Shown: piece after piece, positions 8,215-17,126 of the stretch
Numbering within the stretch: the stretch's first letter is position 1
Layout: the number at the start of each line of letters is the position of its first letter
Notes under the pieces: generated by a model
Database searches by the model: none
Seen by the model: only the letters and a program-made list of their open reading frames with translations
What the model was told of the DNA's origin: nothing
Translations under genes and position numbers: made by a program
NCBI GenBank assembly: GCA_022820645.1
Contig: JAJEFD010000017.1
Span: 62,001-126,000 of the forward strand
DNA: 64,000 nucleotides
From: Dehalococcoidia bacterium
GTDB taxonomy: Bacteria; Chloroflexota; Dehalococcoidia; Lucifugimonadales; Australimonadaceae
Direction: 5' to 3'

Positions 8215-9030
8215 ATGGCACTGTTCGACCTCACCAGCCACGTCGCCATTGTCACCGGCGCCAACCACGGCATCGGCGCTGCGACCGCGCGTGTGCTGTC
8301 GGAGTGCGGCGCTCGTGTCCTCGTGACGTACCTTCGGCTGGCTGATATCGACGACCCTGGCACGCCCGAGGCATACAGTCGGAGTCGCTCCTCCGATGCC
8401 GGAGACGTCATCGCTCACGTCCGGGCGAAGGGTGGGCTGGCGACGGCAATGGAGGCCGACCTTGCAGACCCGGACACCCCGCGGCGCCTGTTCGACGTCG
8501 CAGAGGCCGAGCTTGGGCCGGTGGATATCCTCGTCAACAACGCTTCCGGCTGGCTGGCGGACACCTTCACGGCGAAGACCAGCGACAGGTACGGCCGCCT
8601 TCTCCAGCAGGTCTCCGCCGAGACTTTCGAGCGGCAGTTCTCCGTGGATGCCCGCGGCGGAGCCGCCATGATCGCCGAGTTCGCGCGGCGCCACGCGGAG
8701 CGGGACGCCACCTGGGGCCGGATCGTCAGCCTGGCGTCGGGCAGTCCGGAGGGATTCCCCGGCGAGGTCTCCTACGGGGCCGCCAAGGCCGCCCTCGAGA
8801 ATTTCACCATGTCAGCAGCGTTCGAGCTCGCTCGCCAGGGCATCACTGCCAACGTAATCCACCCGCCGGTAACGGACACGGGCTGGGTGACCGGAGAGGT
8901 CAGACGCTTCGTACAGGAGAGCGCGGACCACTTCAACGTCGCGGAGCCGGAAGAGGTCGCCAACGTCATCGCGTGGCTGGCCTCGGACCATGCACGCCTC
9001 GTCATCGGCAACGTGATCCGCCTCCGCTGA
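8215..9030 (+). CDS. SDR family oxidoreductase
   Basis: A 271-aa short-chain dehydrogenase/reductase. The Rossmann motif TGANHGIG (about 14-21), NNAS (about 109-112), a catalytic-region Ser in VSLASGS, and the active-site YxxxK in YGAAK are all present, so it should be an active NAD(P)-dependent oxidoreductase. An insertion relative to minimal SDRs lies around residues 44-65. The substrate cannot be told; 3-oxoacyl-ACP reductase-like and glucose-dehydrogenase-like annotations are common for this type. It is transcribed alone, divergent from the MFS exporter. Confidence 0.85.
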   Translation: MALFDLTSHVAIVTGANHGIGAATARVLSECGARVLVTYLRLADIDDPGTPEAYSRSRSSDAGDVIAHVRAKGGLATAMEADLADPDTPRRLFDVAEAELGPVDILVNNASGWLADTFTAKTSDRYGRLLQQVSAETFERQFSVDARGGAAMIAEFARRHAERDATWGRIVSLASGSPEGFPGEVSYGAAKAALENFTMSAAFELARQGITANVIHPPVTDTGWVTGEVRRFVQESADHFNVAEPEEVANVIAWLASDHARLVIGNVIRLR

Positions 9031-9061
9031 ATCGCCAACCGGCCGGCTATCCGGGCCGCGC

Positions 9062-9091
9062 TTGCCCGCCACGCCTGCTCCTCCGTATAAT
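9062..9091 (+). promoter_or_regulatory. Promoter of the isocitrate/malate dehydrogenase operon
   Basis: TTGCCC (9062-9067), an 18-nt spacer and a consensus TATAAT (9086-9091). Start of transcription near 9098 leaves a leader of about 170 nt that contains a REP-like hairpin. Confidence 0.65.
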
Positions 9092-9189
9092 CGGCGCGCC
9101 CGACCGGAACGGCGCGAGACCGGCGGGCGTGTGCAGCAACGACCCCCGTGAGCCTCTGGCCCGTAACGCCTGCGTCCAGCAGGGAACGG

Positions 9190-9213
9190 GATTCCCGCCT
9201 TCGCGGGAATGAC
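9190..9213. repeat. REP-like hairpin (ATTCCCGC / GCGGGAAT)
   Basis: Perfect 8-bp arms at 9191-9198 and 9203-9210 around a CTTC loop, followed by GACGGG. The reverse complement begins CCCGTCATTCCCGC, the same element as the copy near 62707 in opposite orientation. It lies in the leader of the icd-mdh operon. Confidence 0.75.
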
Positions 9214-9269
9214 GGGCTCCCAGACAGGCGCGCGGGAACCGGCCTATCGCAGCAGAAGGAGGTGTCGGT

Positions 9270-10472
9270 TTGGCCGACAACAGCGTTATCGAAAGGGCGA
9301 AAGAGCATTTCGGCGGGTTGGTGGAGCAGCAGTTGGAGCGCGTGGAGCGGCTGAAGCAGGCCCCCGCGCCGACCGACTACTCCAAGATCAGCCCCATCGT
9401 CATCGGCATGCTGGGGGGCGACGGCATCGGCCCCACCATCACCTACGAGTCCCAGCGCGTCCTCGAACAGCTGCTCGCCGACGAGGTGAAGAGCGGCAAG
9501 GTGCAGTTCCGCAACATCGAGGGGCTCACCATCGAGAACCGCGCTGAGAAGCTCCAGTCCATCCCGGACGACGTGCTCGCGGAGATCAAGGAGTGCCACG
9601 TCACGCTCAAGGGCCCGACGCACACGCCTGAGAAGGGCGACGGCTGGCCGAACATCGAGAGCGCGAACGTCTCCATGCGCAAGGCGCTGGACCTCTTCGC
9701 CAACGTGCGCCCCGTCCGCATCCCCGCCGAGAACATCGACTGGACGTTCTTCCGCGAGAACACGGAGGACATGTACGCCCTCGGCTCCAACGGCATCAAC
9801 ATCACCGACGACCTCGCCATGGACTTCCGGGTCATCACGACGCAGGGCTCGCGCCGCATCATCGACGCAGCCTTCGCTCACGCGAAGAAGACCGGCAAGG
9901 AGCGCGTCACCATCGTCACCAAGGCGAACATCGTCAAGACGACCGACGGCAAGTTCCTCGACGTCGCCCGCGAGGTCGCGGAGAACTACCCCGGCATCTC
10001 CTGGGACGCCTGGTACATCGACATCATGACCGCCAAGCTCATCGACACCGCTCGCCGCAGCGACTTCCAGGTGCTCGCCCTCCCCAACATGTACGGCGAC
10101 ATCCTCACCGACGAGGCGGCGCAGATACAGGGCGGCGTCGGCACTGCGGGCTCGGCCAACATCGGCACGACCAGCGCGATGTTCGAGGCCATACACGGCA
10201 GCGCGCCGCGCATGGTGACCGAGGGCCGCGCACAGTACGCCGACCCCAGTTCCATGATCCGCGCAGGCGCGATGCTGCTGGAGCACATCGGCTTCCCTGC
10301 GGTCGCCGAGAAGGTGAACATGGCGCTGGACGTCTGCGGCCAGTACGAGCGGAAGGCCGTCACCACGGGCCGCAACACCGGCGCGACGACCGGCGAGTTC
10401 GGCGACTACGTCGTCGACACGGTCAGCGACTCCGGCCTCAAGAGCAAGTGGGAAGGCTACGTCTACGCGTAA
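9270..10472 (+). CDS. icd: Isocitrate dehydrogenase (isocitrate/isopropylmalate dehydrogenase family)
   Basis: A 400-aa protein starting with TTG at 9270, well placed behind GGAGG. It belongs to the beta-decarboxylating dehydrogenases: GDGIGP near 50-55, NVSMRKALDLFANVRPVR (substrate-binding region), FFRENTEDMYA, and GTAGSANIG plus AIHGSAP near the C-terminus. These enzymes oxidise and decarboxylate isocitrate or 3-isopropylmalate. The malate dehydrogenase gene 30 bp downstream makes isocitrate dehydrogenase of the TCA cycle the best reading; 3-isopropylmalate dehydrogenase is the alternative, but no leu genes are near. Cofactor preference (NAD or NADP) is not decided. The N-terminus is about 35 residues longer than in small family members. 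Confidence 0.85.
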   Translation: MADNSVIERAKEHFGGLVEQQLERVERLKQAPAPTDYSKISPIVIGMLGGDGIGPTITYESQRVLEQLLADEVKSGKVQFRNIEGLTIENRAEKLQSIPDDVLAEIKECHVTLKGPTHTPEKGDGWPNIESANVSMRKALDLFANVRPVRIPAENIDWTFFRENTEDMYALGSNGINITDDLAMDFRVITTQGSRRIIDAAFAHAKKTGKERVTIVTKANIVKTTDGKFLDVAREVAENYPGISWDAWYIDIMTAKLIDTARRSDFQVLALPNMYGDILTDEAAQIQGGVGTAGSANIGTTSAMFEAIHGSAPRMVTEGRAQYADPSSMIRAGAMLLEHIGFPAVAEKVNMALDVCGQYERKAVTTGRNTGATTGEFGDYVVDTVSDSGLKSKWEGYVYA

Positions 10473-10502
10473 CCAGACCCCGCGAACAAGGATGCGAGAC
10501 AG

Positions 10503-11453
10503 ATGGCACGAAAGAAAGTAACCGTCGTCGGCGCGGGTAACGTCGGCGCAACCACCGCGCAGCGTCTCTTCGAGCGCGGCTACATGGACGTCGTCCTCGT
10601 CGACGTCGTGGAGGACATGCCGCAGGGCAAGGCGCTGGACATCGCCCAGTCCGGCCCGGTGCTGGGCGTCGACGCCACCATCACGGGCTCCAACGGCTAC
10701 GAGGAGACCGCGGACTCGGACGTGGTCGTCATCACGGCAGGCATCGCCCGCAAGCCGGGCATGAGCCGGGACGACCTGCTCTTCACGAACATGAAGATCG
10801 TGGGGTCGGTGGTGTCGGAAGTGGCGCCCCGCTCCCCGAACGCGGTCATCGTCGTCGTCTCCAACCCGCTGGACGCGATGGTGCAGCACGCCTACTCCAT
10901 CGCCTCGGGCATGGGCTTCCCGAAGAACCGCGTCGTCGGCATGGCCGGCGTGCTGGACACCGCCCGCTTCCGCACGTTCCTCGCGTGGGAACTGGGCGTA
11001 TCGGTGAAGGACGTGCAGGCGTACGTGCTCGGCGGCCACGGCGACCAGATGGTGCCGCTCACGCAGTACACGACGGTCGGCGGCGTCTCCATCAGCAAGC
11101 TGCTGGACGCCGAGGCGCTGGACCGCATCATCAAGCGCACGCAGGGCGGCGGCGGCGAGATCGTGGCGCTGCTGAAGACCGGCAGCGCCTACTACGCACC
11201 ATCGGCGGCATCCGCGGAGATGGTGGACGCCATCCTGCTGGACCAGAAGCGCCTGCTGCCGTGCGCCGCGCTCCTCGAGGGCGAGTACGGCATCGACGGC
11301 ATCTACATGGGCGTGCCGGTCATCCTCGGCGCAGGCGGCGTCGAGCGGGTTGTCGAACTCGACCTCACCGCGGACGAGAAGGCGCTGCTCGACAAGTCCG
11401 CCGACGCGGTGCGCGAGCTCGTTGACGTGATGGCCAACGCGCCCGCTGGCTGA
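10503..11453 (+). CDS. mdh: Malate dehydrogenase (LDH-like type)
   Basis: A 316-aa NAD-dependent malate dehydrogenase of the lactate-dehydrogenase-like class. [10 protein letters not shown] (N-terminal nucleotide loop), the catalytic-loop region [16 protein letters not shown] with the Arg residues used to bind dicarboxylates, SNPLD, the [11 protein letters not shown] segment with the catalytic His, and [12 protein letters not shown] are all present. The Arg in the loop supports malate over lactate. It follows the isocitrate dehydrogenase by 30 bp and precedes an unknown gene by 4 bp, so the three probably form one operon serving the oxidative TCA cycle. Confidence 0.93.
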   Translation: MARKKVTVVGAGNVGATTAQRLFERGYMDVVLVDVVEDMPQGKALDIAQSGPVLGVDATITGSNGYEETADSDVVVITAGIARKPGMSRDDLLFTNMKIVGSVVSEVAPRSPNAVIVVVSNPLDAMVQHAYSIASGMGFPKNRVVGMAGVLDTARFRTFLAWELGVSVKDVQAYVLGGHGDQMVPLTQYTTVGGVSISKLLDAEALDRIIKRTQGGGGEIVALLKTGSAYYAPSAASAEMVDAILLDQKRLLPCAALLEGEYGIDGIYMGVPVILGAGGVERVVELDLTADEKALLDKSADAVRELVDVMANAPAG

Positions 11454-11457
11454 CGCC

Positions 11458-12099
11458 GTGGCGGACCGCATCATCCCTCTGGAGCCCGTCAGTAGCGGCG
11501 GCCCGGAAGGTCCTGCCGCCTTCACCGACGTTGTCGTCGTCTTCTACCTGGAAGGGCTGCCGCAGCACGACCACGACGGGGAAGCGTTCTTCGACAGCGG
11601 CCCGCTCTCCGAGGCCACGGTGGCCGCGTTCGCGCTCGGGTGCGCGGTCGGCGTGGACTTCCCCGGACGCATCGAGCAGGTGCTGGAGCAGACGCACCCG
11701 AACGTGGTGGAGCACATCATCGCGGAGTGCCGCGAGCCGCTGGAGCAGCAGGCCGACGCCGCGCGCCGTTCCACCGAGCCGCTGGAGCCGGAGGACTTCA
11801 TCGACGACCTGCTGCAGGCGCTCGAAGAGGCCGAGCACGCCGACCTCGAAACGGCGCAGAACGCGCTGAGCATGAGCTTCGAGTACGGCCTCATTCTCGC
11901 ACACGTCCGCCGGTCAGCCGCGCTCGTGCTCCGTAACGCGTTCAACCGGTCCCAGGAAGAGGCGGTGCGGGAGCTCGATGAAGAGGAGCCGGACGAGGAG
12001 GAGATGCCTCCCGGTCCGGCCCCGTTCGAGTCGCTGCAGGAGTTCGCAGCGGAGATCATGGCCGCCTACGAGGCGGACATCGGCTTCTCAGCCGCCTGA
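11458..12099 (+). CDS. Unknown acidic protein downstream of mdh
   Basis: A 213-aa ORF from GTG 11458, four bases after the mdh stop. It has no signal peptide or clear transmembrane segment. The sequence is acidic and largely helical in character, with a His-Asp cluster (QHDHDGE) near residue 39 and a run of Glu/Asp (about 168-183) followed by a short C-terminal helix. I do not recognise the family. Tight linkage to mdh suggests co-expression with TCA-cycle enzymes; nothing more can be said. Confidence 0.7.
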   Translation: MADRIIPLEPVSSGGPEGPAAFTDVVVVFYLEGLPQHDHDGEAFFDSGPLSEATVAAFALGCAVGVDFPGRIEQVLEQTHPNVVEHIIAECREPLEQQADAARRSTEPLEPEDFIDDLLQALEEAEHADLETAQNALSMSFEYGLILAHVRRSAALVLRNAFNRSQEEAVRELDEEEPDEEEMPPGPAPFESLQEFAAEIMAAYEADIGFSAA

Positions 12100-12110
12100 C
12101 TCACGCGCCC

Positions 12111-13379
12111 TTAGTAGTCGCGCTCGTACCACCCCGACACGAACAGCAGCCCGTCGTGGCGCACCACCCAGGAGTGCTTGCGCTCGTCCCGGCCGCTCTC
12201 ACGGTTCCGGAAGACGTACGTAACCCAGGCACCCTCCTCCGTCGCCGCGAGGAGGTCCGGCCCGAAGTTATAGCCGTTGAGGTCGGTCAATGGCGCTACC
12301 TCAGCGCCGCGCAGGCTCTCCGTCGGGTGTGTGGCGATGCGTCCGTCCTCCAGGACGGATACGTACCACGGCCCGTCCTCGCTCTCCCCGCTGTCGAAGT
12401 ACGCGAACGACGCCTCGCGTCCCTCGCGGTCATAGCGGTCTATCGCCCGTTCCACGAACGCGACGGTGAAGGCAGCCGGGTCCGACTTGCCCAGGGGCGC
12501 GCCGATGTACCGCTCGTACCAGCCGGAACCGAAGAGGACACCGTCGCGCTTCACGGCCCACGTGTGCTTCATCTCCTCCTGCCCCGTGGCGGGGTTCAGG
12601 AAGACGTAGCTCACCCAGCCGCCATCCTCGTCCACGCCCAGCAGGTCGTCGCCGTAGAAGTAGCCGGTTGCGTCGACGCGCAGGTTCGGGTCGCGACCGC
12701 GTATCTCCTCGCGCGGGTGGCCTACCGTGTAGCCGTTCTCGTCGATGATGAAGCCGTACCACGGGCCGTCGACGCTCTCCTGCGAGCTGTAGTAGGCGAT
12801 CGTGGCGTCGAGGCCGTCCTCCTCGTAGCGGCGCAGCACCTCATCCACGTACGCGATCGTGTAAGCAGCGGGGTCCGACTTGCTCAACGGCGCGGCGATG
12901 TACCGCTCGTACCAGCCGGAGGCGAAGATGAGCCCGTCGCGCTTCACCGCCCAGGTGTGCTTCATCTGCTGAGTGCCGGTAGCCACGTTCAGGAAGACGT
13001 AGTCAACCCAGCCGCCGTCCTCATCCACGCCCAGCAGGTCATCGCCGTAGAAGTACCCGGTCGCATCCACGCGCAGGTTCGGGTCGCGACCGCGTATCTC
13101 CTCGCGCGGGTGGCCTACCGTGTAGCCGTTCTCGTCGATGATGATGCCGTACCATGGCCCATCTACGCTCTCTTGCGAGTTGTAGTACGCGATCGTGGCG
13201 TCGAGGCCGTCATCTTCGTAGCGGCGCAGTAACTCGTCCACGTACGCGACGGTGTAGGCGGCGCGGTCGGCCTTCGTCGGAGCGGGTTCATCGGAACCGC
13301 CGCTCGTCAACGCAAAGACCGCAACGGCCAACGCAACGACGGCCACAACTACGGATACGCCTGTGATCACCTTCGACAT
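12111..13379 (-). CDS. Membrane-anchored protein with three tandem Cache-like domains
   Basis: A 422-aa protein. An N-terminal hydrophobic segment (about 5-25) anchors or exports it, followed by a short Ser/Pro linker. Three repeats of about 131 aa follow, each opening with an A-A-Y/F-T-V/I-A-Y/F-V-(D/E) helix, then a PWY segment and a GWYERxY end. This layout (long helix, then PAS-like sheet with WY and GHP motifs) matches single Cache sensor domains as I know them. Repeats 1 and 2 are nearly identical, repeat 3 is diverged. There is no histidine kinase, cyclase or chemotaxis domain, so it would be a stand-alone sensor or ligand-binding protein. It lies downstream of the sdh genes on the same strand. 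Confidence 0.75.
   Translation of the reverse strand: MSKVITGVSVVVAVVALAVAVFALTSGGSDEPAPTKADRAAYTVAYVDELLRRYEDDGLDATIAYYNSQESVDGPWYGIIIDENGYTVGHPREEIRGRDPNLRVDATGYFYGDDLLGVDEDGGWVDYVFLNVATGTQQMKHTWAVKRDGLIFASGWYERYIAAPLSKSDPAAYTIAYVDEVLRRYEEDGLDATIAYYSSQESVDGPWYGFIIDENGYTVGHPREEIRGRDPNLRVDATGYFYGDDLLGVDEDGGWVSYVFLNPATGQEEMKHTWAVKRDGVLFGSGWYERYIGAPLGKSDPAAFTVAFVERAIDRYDREGREASFAYFDSGESEDGPWYVSVLEDGRIATHPTESLRGAEVAPLTDLNGYNFGPDLLAATEEGAWVTYVFRNRESGRDERKHSWVVRHDGLLFVSGWYERDY
12676..12751 (-). repeat. 76-bp exact direct repeat, copy in Cache repeat 2
   Basis: Identical base for base to 13069-13144, offset by 393 bp (131 codons). It encodes the central part of a Cache repeat. Exact identity at synonymous sites indicates a recent duplication or gene conversion between repeats 1 and 2. 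Confidence 0.85.
13069..13144 (-). repeat. 76-bp exact direct repeat, copy in Cache repeat 1
   Basis: Partner of 12676-12751, offset by 393 bp, which equals the protein repeat period of 131 residues. Recombination between the two copies could remove or add a whole Cache domain. Confidence 0.85.
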
Positions 13380-13465
13380 CGTCTAACCTCTCCTGCCCTC
13401 ACCCAGTCCTCTCCTCGCTCGCCCAGGGCTGCGAGGCTGCGCGCTAAAGCGCGGGGACGACGGGA

Positions 13466-14353
13466 CTAAGCATGCACGCTGGCCTTTTCCAGCAGCGGCT
13501 TCGTGCTGATTATGTGCTGGCCCATGCCAAGTTGCTTCGGCGAGAGGCCCATAGCAAGGCCGATCATCTGCGGCAGGTGCAGGATGGGCATGTTGATCTT
13601 CTCGCCGTGCTGGGCGGACGCCTTGGGCTGCTGGCCGTCCAAGTTGAGGTGACAGAGCGGGCACGGCGTCACCATCGTGTCCGCGCCGTGCTCGCGGGCG
13701 CTCGTCGTGTGGTTCGCGACCATGCGCATGGAGTTGCGCTCGTTGATGAGCATGATGGGGAAGCCACAGCACTTCGTGCGTCCGGGGAAATTCACCGGCT
13801 CCGCGCCGCAGGCCTCGATGATCTGCTCGAGGTACTGCTCGCGCCCCGGGTTCTCGTCGAGCCCGAGCGCCCACGACGGGCGGAGGATGTAGCAGCCGTA
13901 GAACGGAGCGACCTTCAACTCCCGCAGGGGGTTGCGCACGAGGTTCTTGAACGCATCCAGCCCCACTTCTTCGACGAGCACCCATGCGAGGTGCTTGATG
14001 ACCACCCGTCCGGTGTACTCCAGTCCTTCGTAGCGCAGTTCCCGGTTCACGTCGGCGAGGTAGTCGGGGTCGGCCAGGAGCCGGTGGTTCGCCTGCGCCA
14101 TGACGCCCTGGCAGGTCGAGCAGATGTTGAGGATGGTCGTCAGTCCCATACGCTCGGCCATGGCGAATGTGCGAGCGTTGAGTGTGTCGCCGAGCTTCTG
14201 ACCCTTCTCCTGCAACACGCCGGCGCCGGTGCAGGACGCGCCGTGGATCTCCTCCAGCTCGAGACCGAGTTCCCCGGCGATGGCCATGGTGGACGTGTAC
14301 AGCTCGGGCGTTCCCCCGCGCGATACGCATCCGGGATAGAAAGCGTACTTCAT
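13466..14353 (-). CDS. CCG-domain subunit of succinate dehydrogenase (SdhE/HdrB-like)
   Basis: A 295-aa protein from ATG 14353, which sits behind AAGGAG; a GTG six bases upstream overlaps the sdhB stop but is too close to the ribosome-binding site. It is related to heterodisulfide reductase subunit B. The C-terminal cysteine set is complete (YGCY, then TKCCGFP, then CPLC). The N-terminal set is YPGC, SCTG, CSTC, with Ser replacing the first Cys of the usual CC pair. In type-E succinate:quinone oxidoreductases such a subunit replaces the usual SdhC/SdhD membrane anchors. Gene order sdhA-sdhB-this gene supports that role. No transmembrane helices are visible, so membrane attachment would rely on amphipathic helices. 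Confidence 0.85.
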   Translation of the reverse strand: MKYAFYPGCVSRGGTPELYTSTMAIAGELGLELEEIHGASCTGAGVLQEKGQKLGDTLNARTFAMAERMGLTTILNICSTCQGVMAQANHRLLADPDYLADVNRELRYEGLEYTGRVVIKHLAWVLVEEVGLDAFKNLVRNPLRELKVAPFYGCYILRPSWALGLDENPGREQYLEQIIEACGAEPVNFPGRTKCCGFPIMLINERNSMRMVANHTTSAREHGADTMVTPCPLCHLNLDGQQPKASAQHGEKINMPILHLPQMIGLAMGLSPKQLGMGQHIISTKPLLEKASVHA

Positions 14354-14355
14354 CG

Positions 14356-15312
14356 TCACTCCTTGGTTGCTTCGGCGCGCTCGAAGATGCGGCGCACGTT
14401 CTCATGTCCGGGGCGCTTGTGGTGGAACGGCGCGGGCAGCGGGAACTTGCGCCTGCGCAGCGCACGGATGCCCAACGGCGCCTCGCTCAGCAGTTTCGGC
14501 ACGTTGAACTTGCCCCACGAGTCGACAGCGAGCATCGCCTCGTCCAGCCAGCCCGTCCGTGCGACCGACTTCGTGAACGACTCGACGTGCCGCGCTCCCG
14601 GGGTGCTCGGCGCTCCCGACTGCATCACCGACTCCCGCAACTCCATGATGCGGTCCATCGGCGCGACGCCCTTGGGGCAGACCTCGACGCACATATAGCA
14701 GCGTGTGCAGTCCCACACGCCGCCGTACTCGTTGAGGGTGCTCAGGCGCTGCTTGCCCTGGTCGTCCCGCGGGTCGGCGACGAACCGGTAGGACTTCGCC
14801 AGCGCCGCAGGGCCGAGGAAGTTCTGGTCCACTTCCAGTGCCGTACAGTCGGACACGCACGCGCCGCACATGATGCAGCCCATGGGCGTCAGCAGGTTCA
14901 GCATGGACTCGTTGGAGGCGATGAACTCCTCTTCCGGCTCCTGGTCCGGCTGGAGGTACGGCTCCACCGCACGCACCTTGCCCCAGAACAGTTGCAGGTC
15001 GATCACCAGGTCCTTCACGACCCGCTGATTGCCCATCGGCTCGACCTTCACCTCGCCGCCGTCGTCCACGACGGAACTGAGGCGGGTGTTGCAGGCGAGG
15101 CGTGCCCGGTCGTTCACACGCATCGCGCACGAGCCGCAGATGGCCGCGCGACAGGAGCAGCGCAGCGCGAGGCTGGGGTCTATCTCCTCGCGCACCTTGA
15201 CGAGCGCGTCCAGCACCGAGAAGTGCTCCGGCACGTCAACGTCGTAGTCCTGCAGATGGGGCTGATCGGAACTCTCAGGGTCGTACCGCTGAACCCGTAT
15301 CTTCGCTTGCAT
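14356..15312 (-). CDS. sdhB: Succinate dehydrogenase iron-sulfur subunit
   Basis: A 318-aa electron-transfer subunit. The N-terminal ferredoxin-like domain carries C52, C54, C59, C62 and C74 for a 2Fe-2S cluster. The C-terminal domain has CIMCGACVSDC (146-156) and CTRCYMCVEVCP (202-213) for the other two clusters. About 80 residues beyond the usual SdhB length form a basic C-terminal tail. It passes electrons from the SdhA flavin to quinone. It lies 18 bp downstream of sdhA and abuts the CCG subunit gene. Confidence 0.93.
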   Translation of the reverse strand: MQAKIRVQRYDPESSDQPHLQDYDVDVPEHFSVLDALVKVREEIDPSLALRCSCRAAICGSCAMRVNDRARLACNTRLSSVVDDGGEVKVEPMGNQRVVKDLVIDLQLFWGKVRAVEPYLQPDQEPEEEFIASNESMLNLLTPMGCIMCGACVSDCTALEVDQNFLGPAALAKSYRFVADPRDDQGKQRLSTLNEYGGVWDCTRCYMCVEVCPKGVAPMDRIMELRESVMQSGAPSTPGARHVESFTKSVARTGWLDEAMLAVDSWGKFNVPKLLSEAPLGIRALRRRKFPLPAPFHHKRPGHENVRRIFERAEATKE

Positions 15313-15330
15313 GTGGTCTCGTCTTCTCCT

Positions 15331-17052
15331 CTAGTAGACCCTCGCCTGGGGTTCCCACCGCGTTACGGTAACGGGCAGCGTGTCCACTTCCACGCCGCTG
15401 TCGGTGAGGCGCGCAGTGGTGTGCTTCAGCCAGTCCGCGTCATTGCGCTCCGGGATGTCCCGGCGGAAGTGCGCCCCCCGGCTCTCCTTGCGGAGCAGGC
15501 CGGACGCCGCGATCGTCTCCGACACGTCGAGCATGTAGCCGAGTTCCATGTGGAAGATGAGGTCCGTGTTGTAGACGCTTCCCTTGTGCTTCACCGGCAA
15601 GGAGGCGTACCGCTCCTTGAGCAGGTGGATGTTGCTGAGCGCGGTCTGCATCCCCTCTTCCGTACGGAAGACGGCGAGGTGCTCGTTCATCACCTGGCCC
15701 ATGCGTAGCCGCAGCGCCGCCGTCATCTCGCCGTTGTCCGGACGGTCCATCAGCGCCTTGATGCGGCCCTCTGCTTCCCGCAGGTGCGATTCGGAGACGG
15801 TGAAGTCAGGCGTCTCCTGAGCGTAAGCCGACGCAACTTCGCCTGAGCGCTTCCCGAAAACGACGGTCTCCAGCAGCGAGTTCGCTCCGAGGCGGTTCCC
15901 GCCGTGCACGCTGACGCATGCCGTTTCGCCGGCAGCGAACAGCCCGCGCGGGCCGTCCCAACCGGCGCTGCCGGTGATGTCCCACGCCCGGGTGTCCACG
16001 TCCGTCTTGATGCCGCCCATGATGTAGTGCTGTCCTGGCCGGATGGGCACCGGCTCCTCCACCATGTCGACGCCCGCGTAGTCCCGCGCGGCTTCGTGGA
16101 TGTACTTCAGTTTCGCGAGGATCAGTTCCCGTCCGAGGTGACGGAGGTCCAGCAGCACACAGCCGTCCACGCCGCGCCCTTCCTCGATCTCCGTCTGCTC
16201 CGAGCGCGAGACCACGTCACGGGAGGCCAGTTCCTTCATCTTGGGAGCATAGTGCTCCATGAAGCGCTCGCCCTTGGAGTTCAGCAGGTACGCGCCCTCG
16301 CCTCGCGCGGCTTCCGAGAGGAGCACGCCGTTCCCCGCGAGCGTCGTCGGGTGGTACTGCACCATCTCCATATCGAGCAGCGTCGCGCCCGCGCGGTACG
16401 CAAGCGCCATGCCGTCGCCGGTGCAGATAAGTGCGTTGGTGCTCGGCTCGAACGCTCGGCCAACTCCGCCTGCAGCGAGGATGACCGCTTTCGCAGTGAT
16501 CGCTCGCAGCTTGCCGGTGAGCATCTCCATGGCGATGACACCGCGGCACTGGCCGTCCTCGACGATGAGGTCGGTGACGAACCACTCCTCGTAGGAGCGG
16601 ACGCCCGCTTTGATGATCTGCTCGTACATGACGTGCAGGATCGCCTGGCCCGTGATGTCAGCCACGAAGAAGGTGCGCGCGTAGCTTGCGCCGCCGAACG
16701 CCCGCGTTCCCAGCCGTCCTTCGTCGTCGCGGTTGAAGATAACGCCCATGTGCTCCAGCGCGATGATCTCGCCCGGCGCTTCGATGCACATGTATTCGAT
16801 GGCGTCCTGGTCTCCGAGGTAGTCGGAGCCCTTCACCGTATCGAAGATATGGGAATCGACGGAATCGTCTTCACCGCGGAGCGCTGCGTTGATGCCGCCC
16901 TGGGCCGCATTCGAGTGGCTCCGCACCGGGTGCACCTTGCTCATCATCGCCACGTTCGCACCCACCCGGTGCGCTGCGATCGCGGCCCTCATACCTGCCA
17001 GCCCCGCCCCCACAACCAGAACGTCATGGTCAACCATGGATGTTGTTTTCAC
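15331..17052 (-). CDS. sdhA: Succinate dehydrogenase flavoprotein subunit
   Basis: A 573-aa FAD protein that oxidises succinate to fumarate. It shows the FAD dinucleotide loop VVGAGLAGMRAA (about 13-24), the covalent-FAD region SHSNAAQGGINAAL with its His, the substrate region HPTTLAGNGVL, and the HGGNRLGANSLLE segment near residue 385. The frame begins with GTG 17052; an ATG at 17037 five codons later is equally likely. First gene of an sdhA-sdhB-CCG operon read from a promoter at 17083-17112. With icd and mdh nearby it indicates an oxidative TCA cycle. Confidence 0.93.
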   Translation of the reverse strand: MKTTSMVDHDVLVVGAGLAGMRAAIAAHRVGANVAMMSKVHPVRSHSNAAQGGINAALRGEDDSVDSHIFDTVKGSDYLGDQDAIEYMCIEAPGEIIALEHMGVIFNRDDEGRLGTRAFGGASYARTFFVADITGQAILHVMYEQIIKAGVRSYEEWFVTDLIVEDGQCRGVIAMEMLTGKLRAITAKAVILAAGGVGRAFEPSTNALICTGDGMALAYRAGATLLDMEMVQYHPTTLAGNGVLLSEAARGEGAYLLNSKGERFMEHYAPKMKELASRDVVSRSEQTEIEEGRGVDGCVLLDLRHLGRELILAKLKYIHEAARDYAGVDMVEEPVPIRPGQHYIMGGIKTDVDTRAWDITGSAGWDGPRGLFAAGETACVSVHGGNRLGANSLLETVVFGKRSGEVASAYAQETPDFTVSESHLREAEGRIKALMDRPDNGEMTAALRLRMGQVMNEHLAVFRTEEGMQTALSNIHLLKERYASLPVKHKGSVYNTDLIFHMELGYMLDVSETIAASGLLRKESRGAHFRRDIPERNDADWLKHTTARLTDSGVEVDTLPVTVTRWEPQARVY

Positions 17053-17082
17053 CTGCCTTGGGAATCTCGGAACGTCCTAACC

Positions 17083-17112
17083 ACTATAGCAAAGCGGCCC
17101 TTCCACGAACAA
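17083..17112 (-). promoter_or_regulatory. Promoter of the sdh operon
   Basis: Read on the reverse strand: TTGTTC (17112-17107), an 18-nt spacer and TATAGT (17088-17083). Transcription would start near 17076, about 25-40 nt before the sdhA start. Confidence 0.6.
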
Positions 17113-17126
17113 CGAACCCGACAGCA

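Noticed and set aside
8772-11525. 917-codon reverse-strand frame opposite icd and mdh
   Set aside because: It spans three forward-strand genes with clear families and reads as low-complexity His/Val/Asp/Arg-rich shadow.
13472-15708. Forward-strand frames opposite the sdh operon
   Set aside because: They mirror the conserved Sdh reading frames; no start signal or motif supports them.
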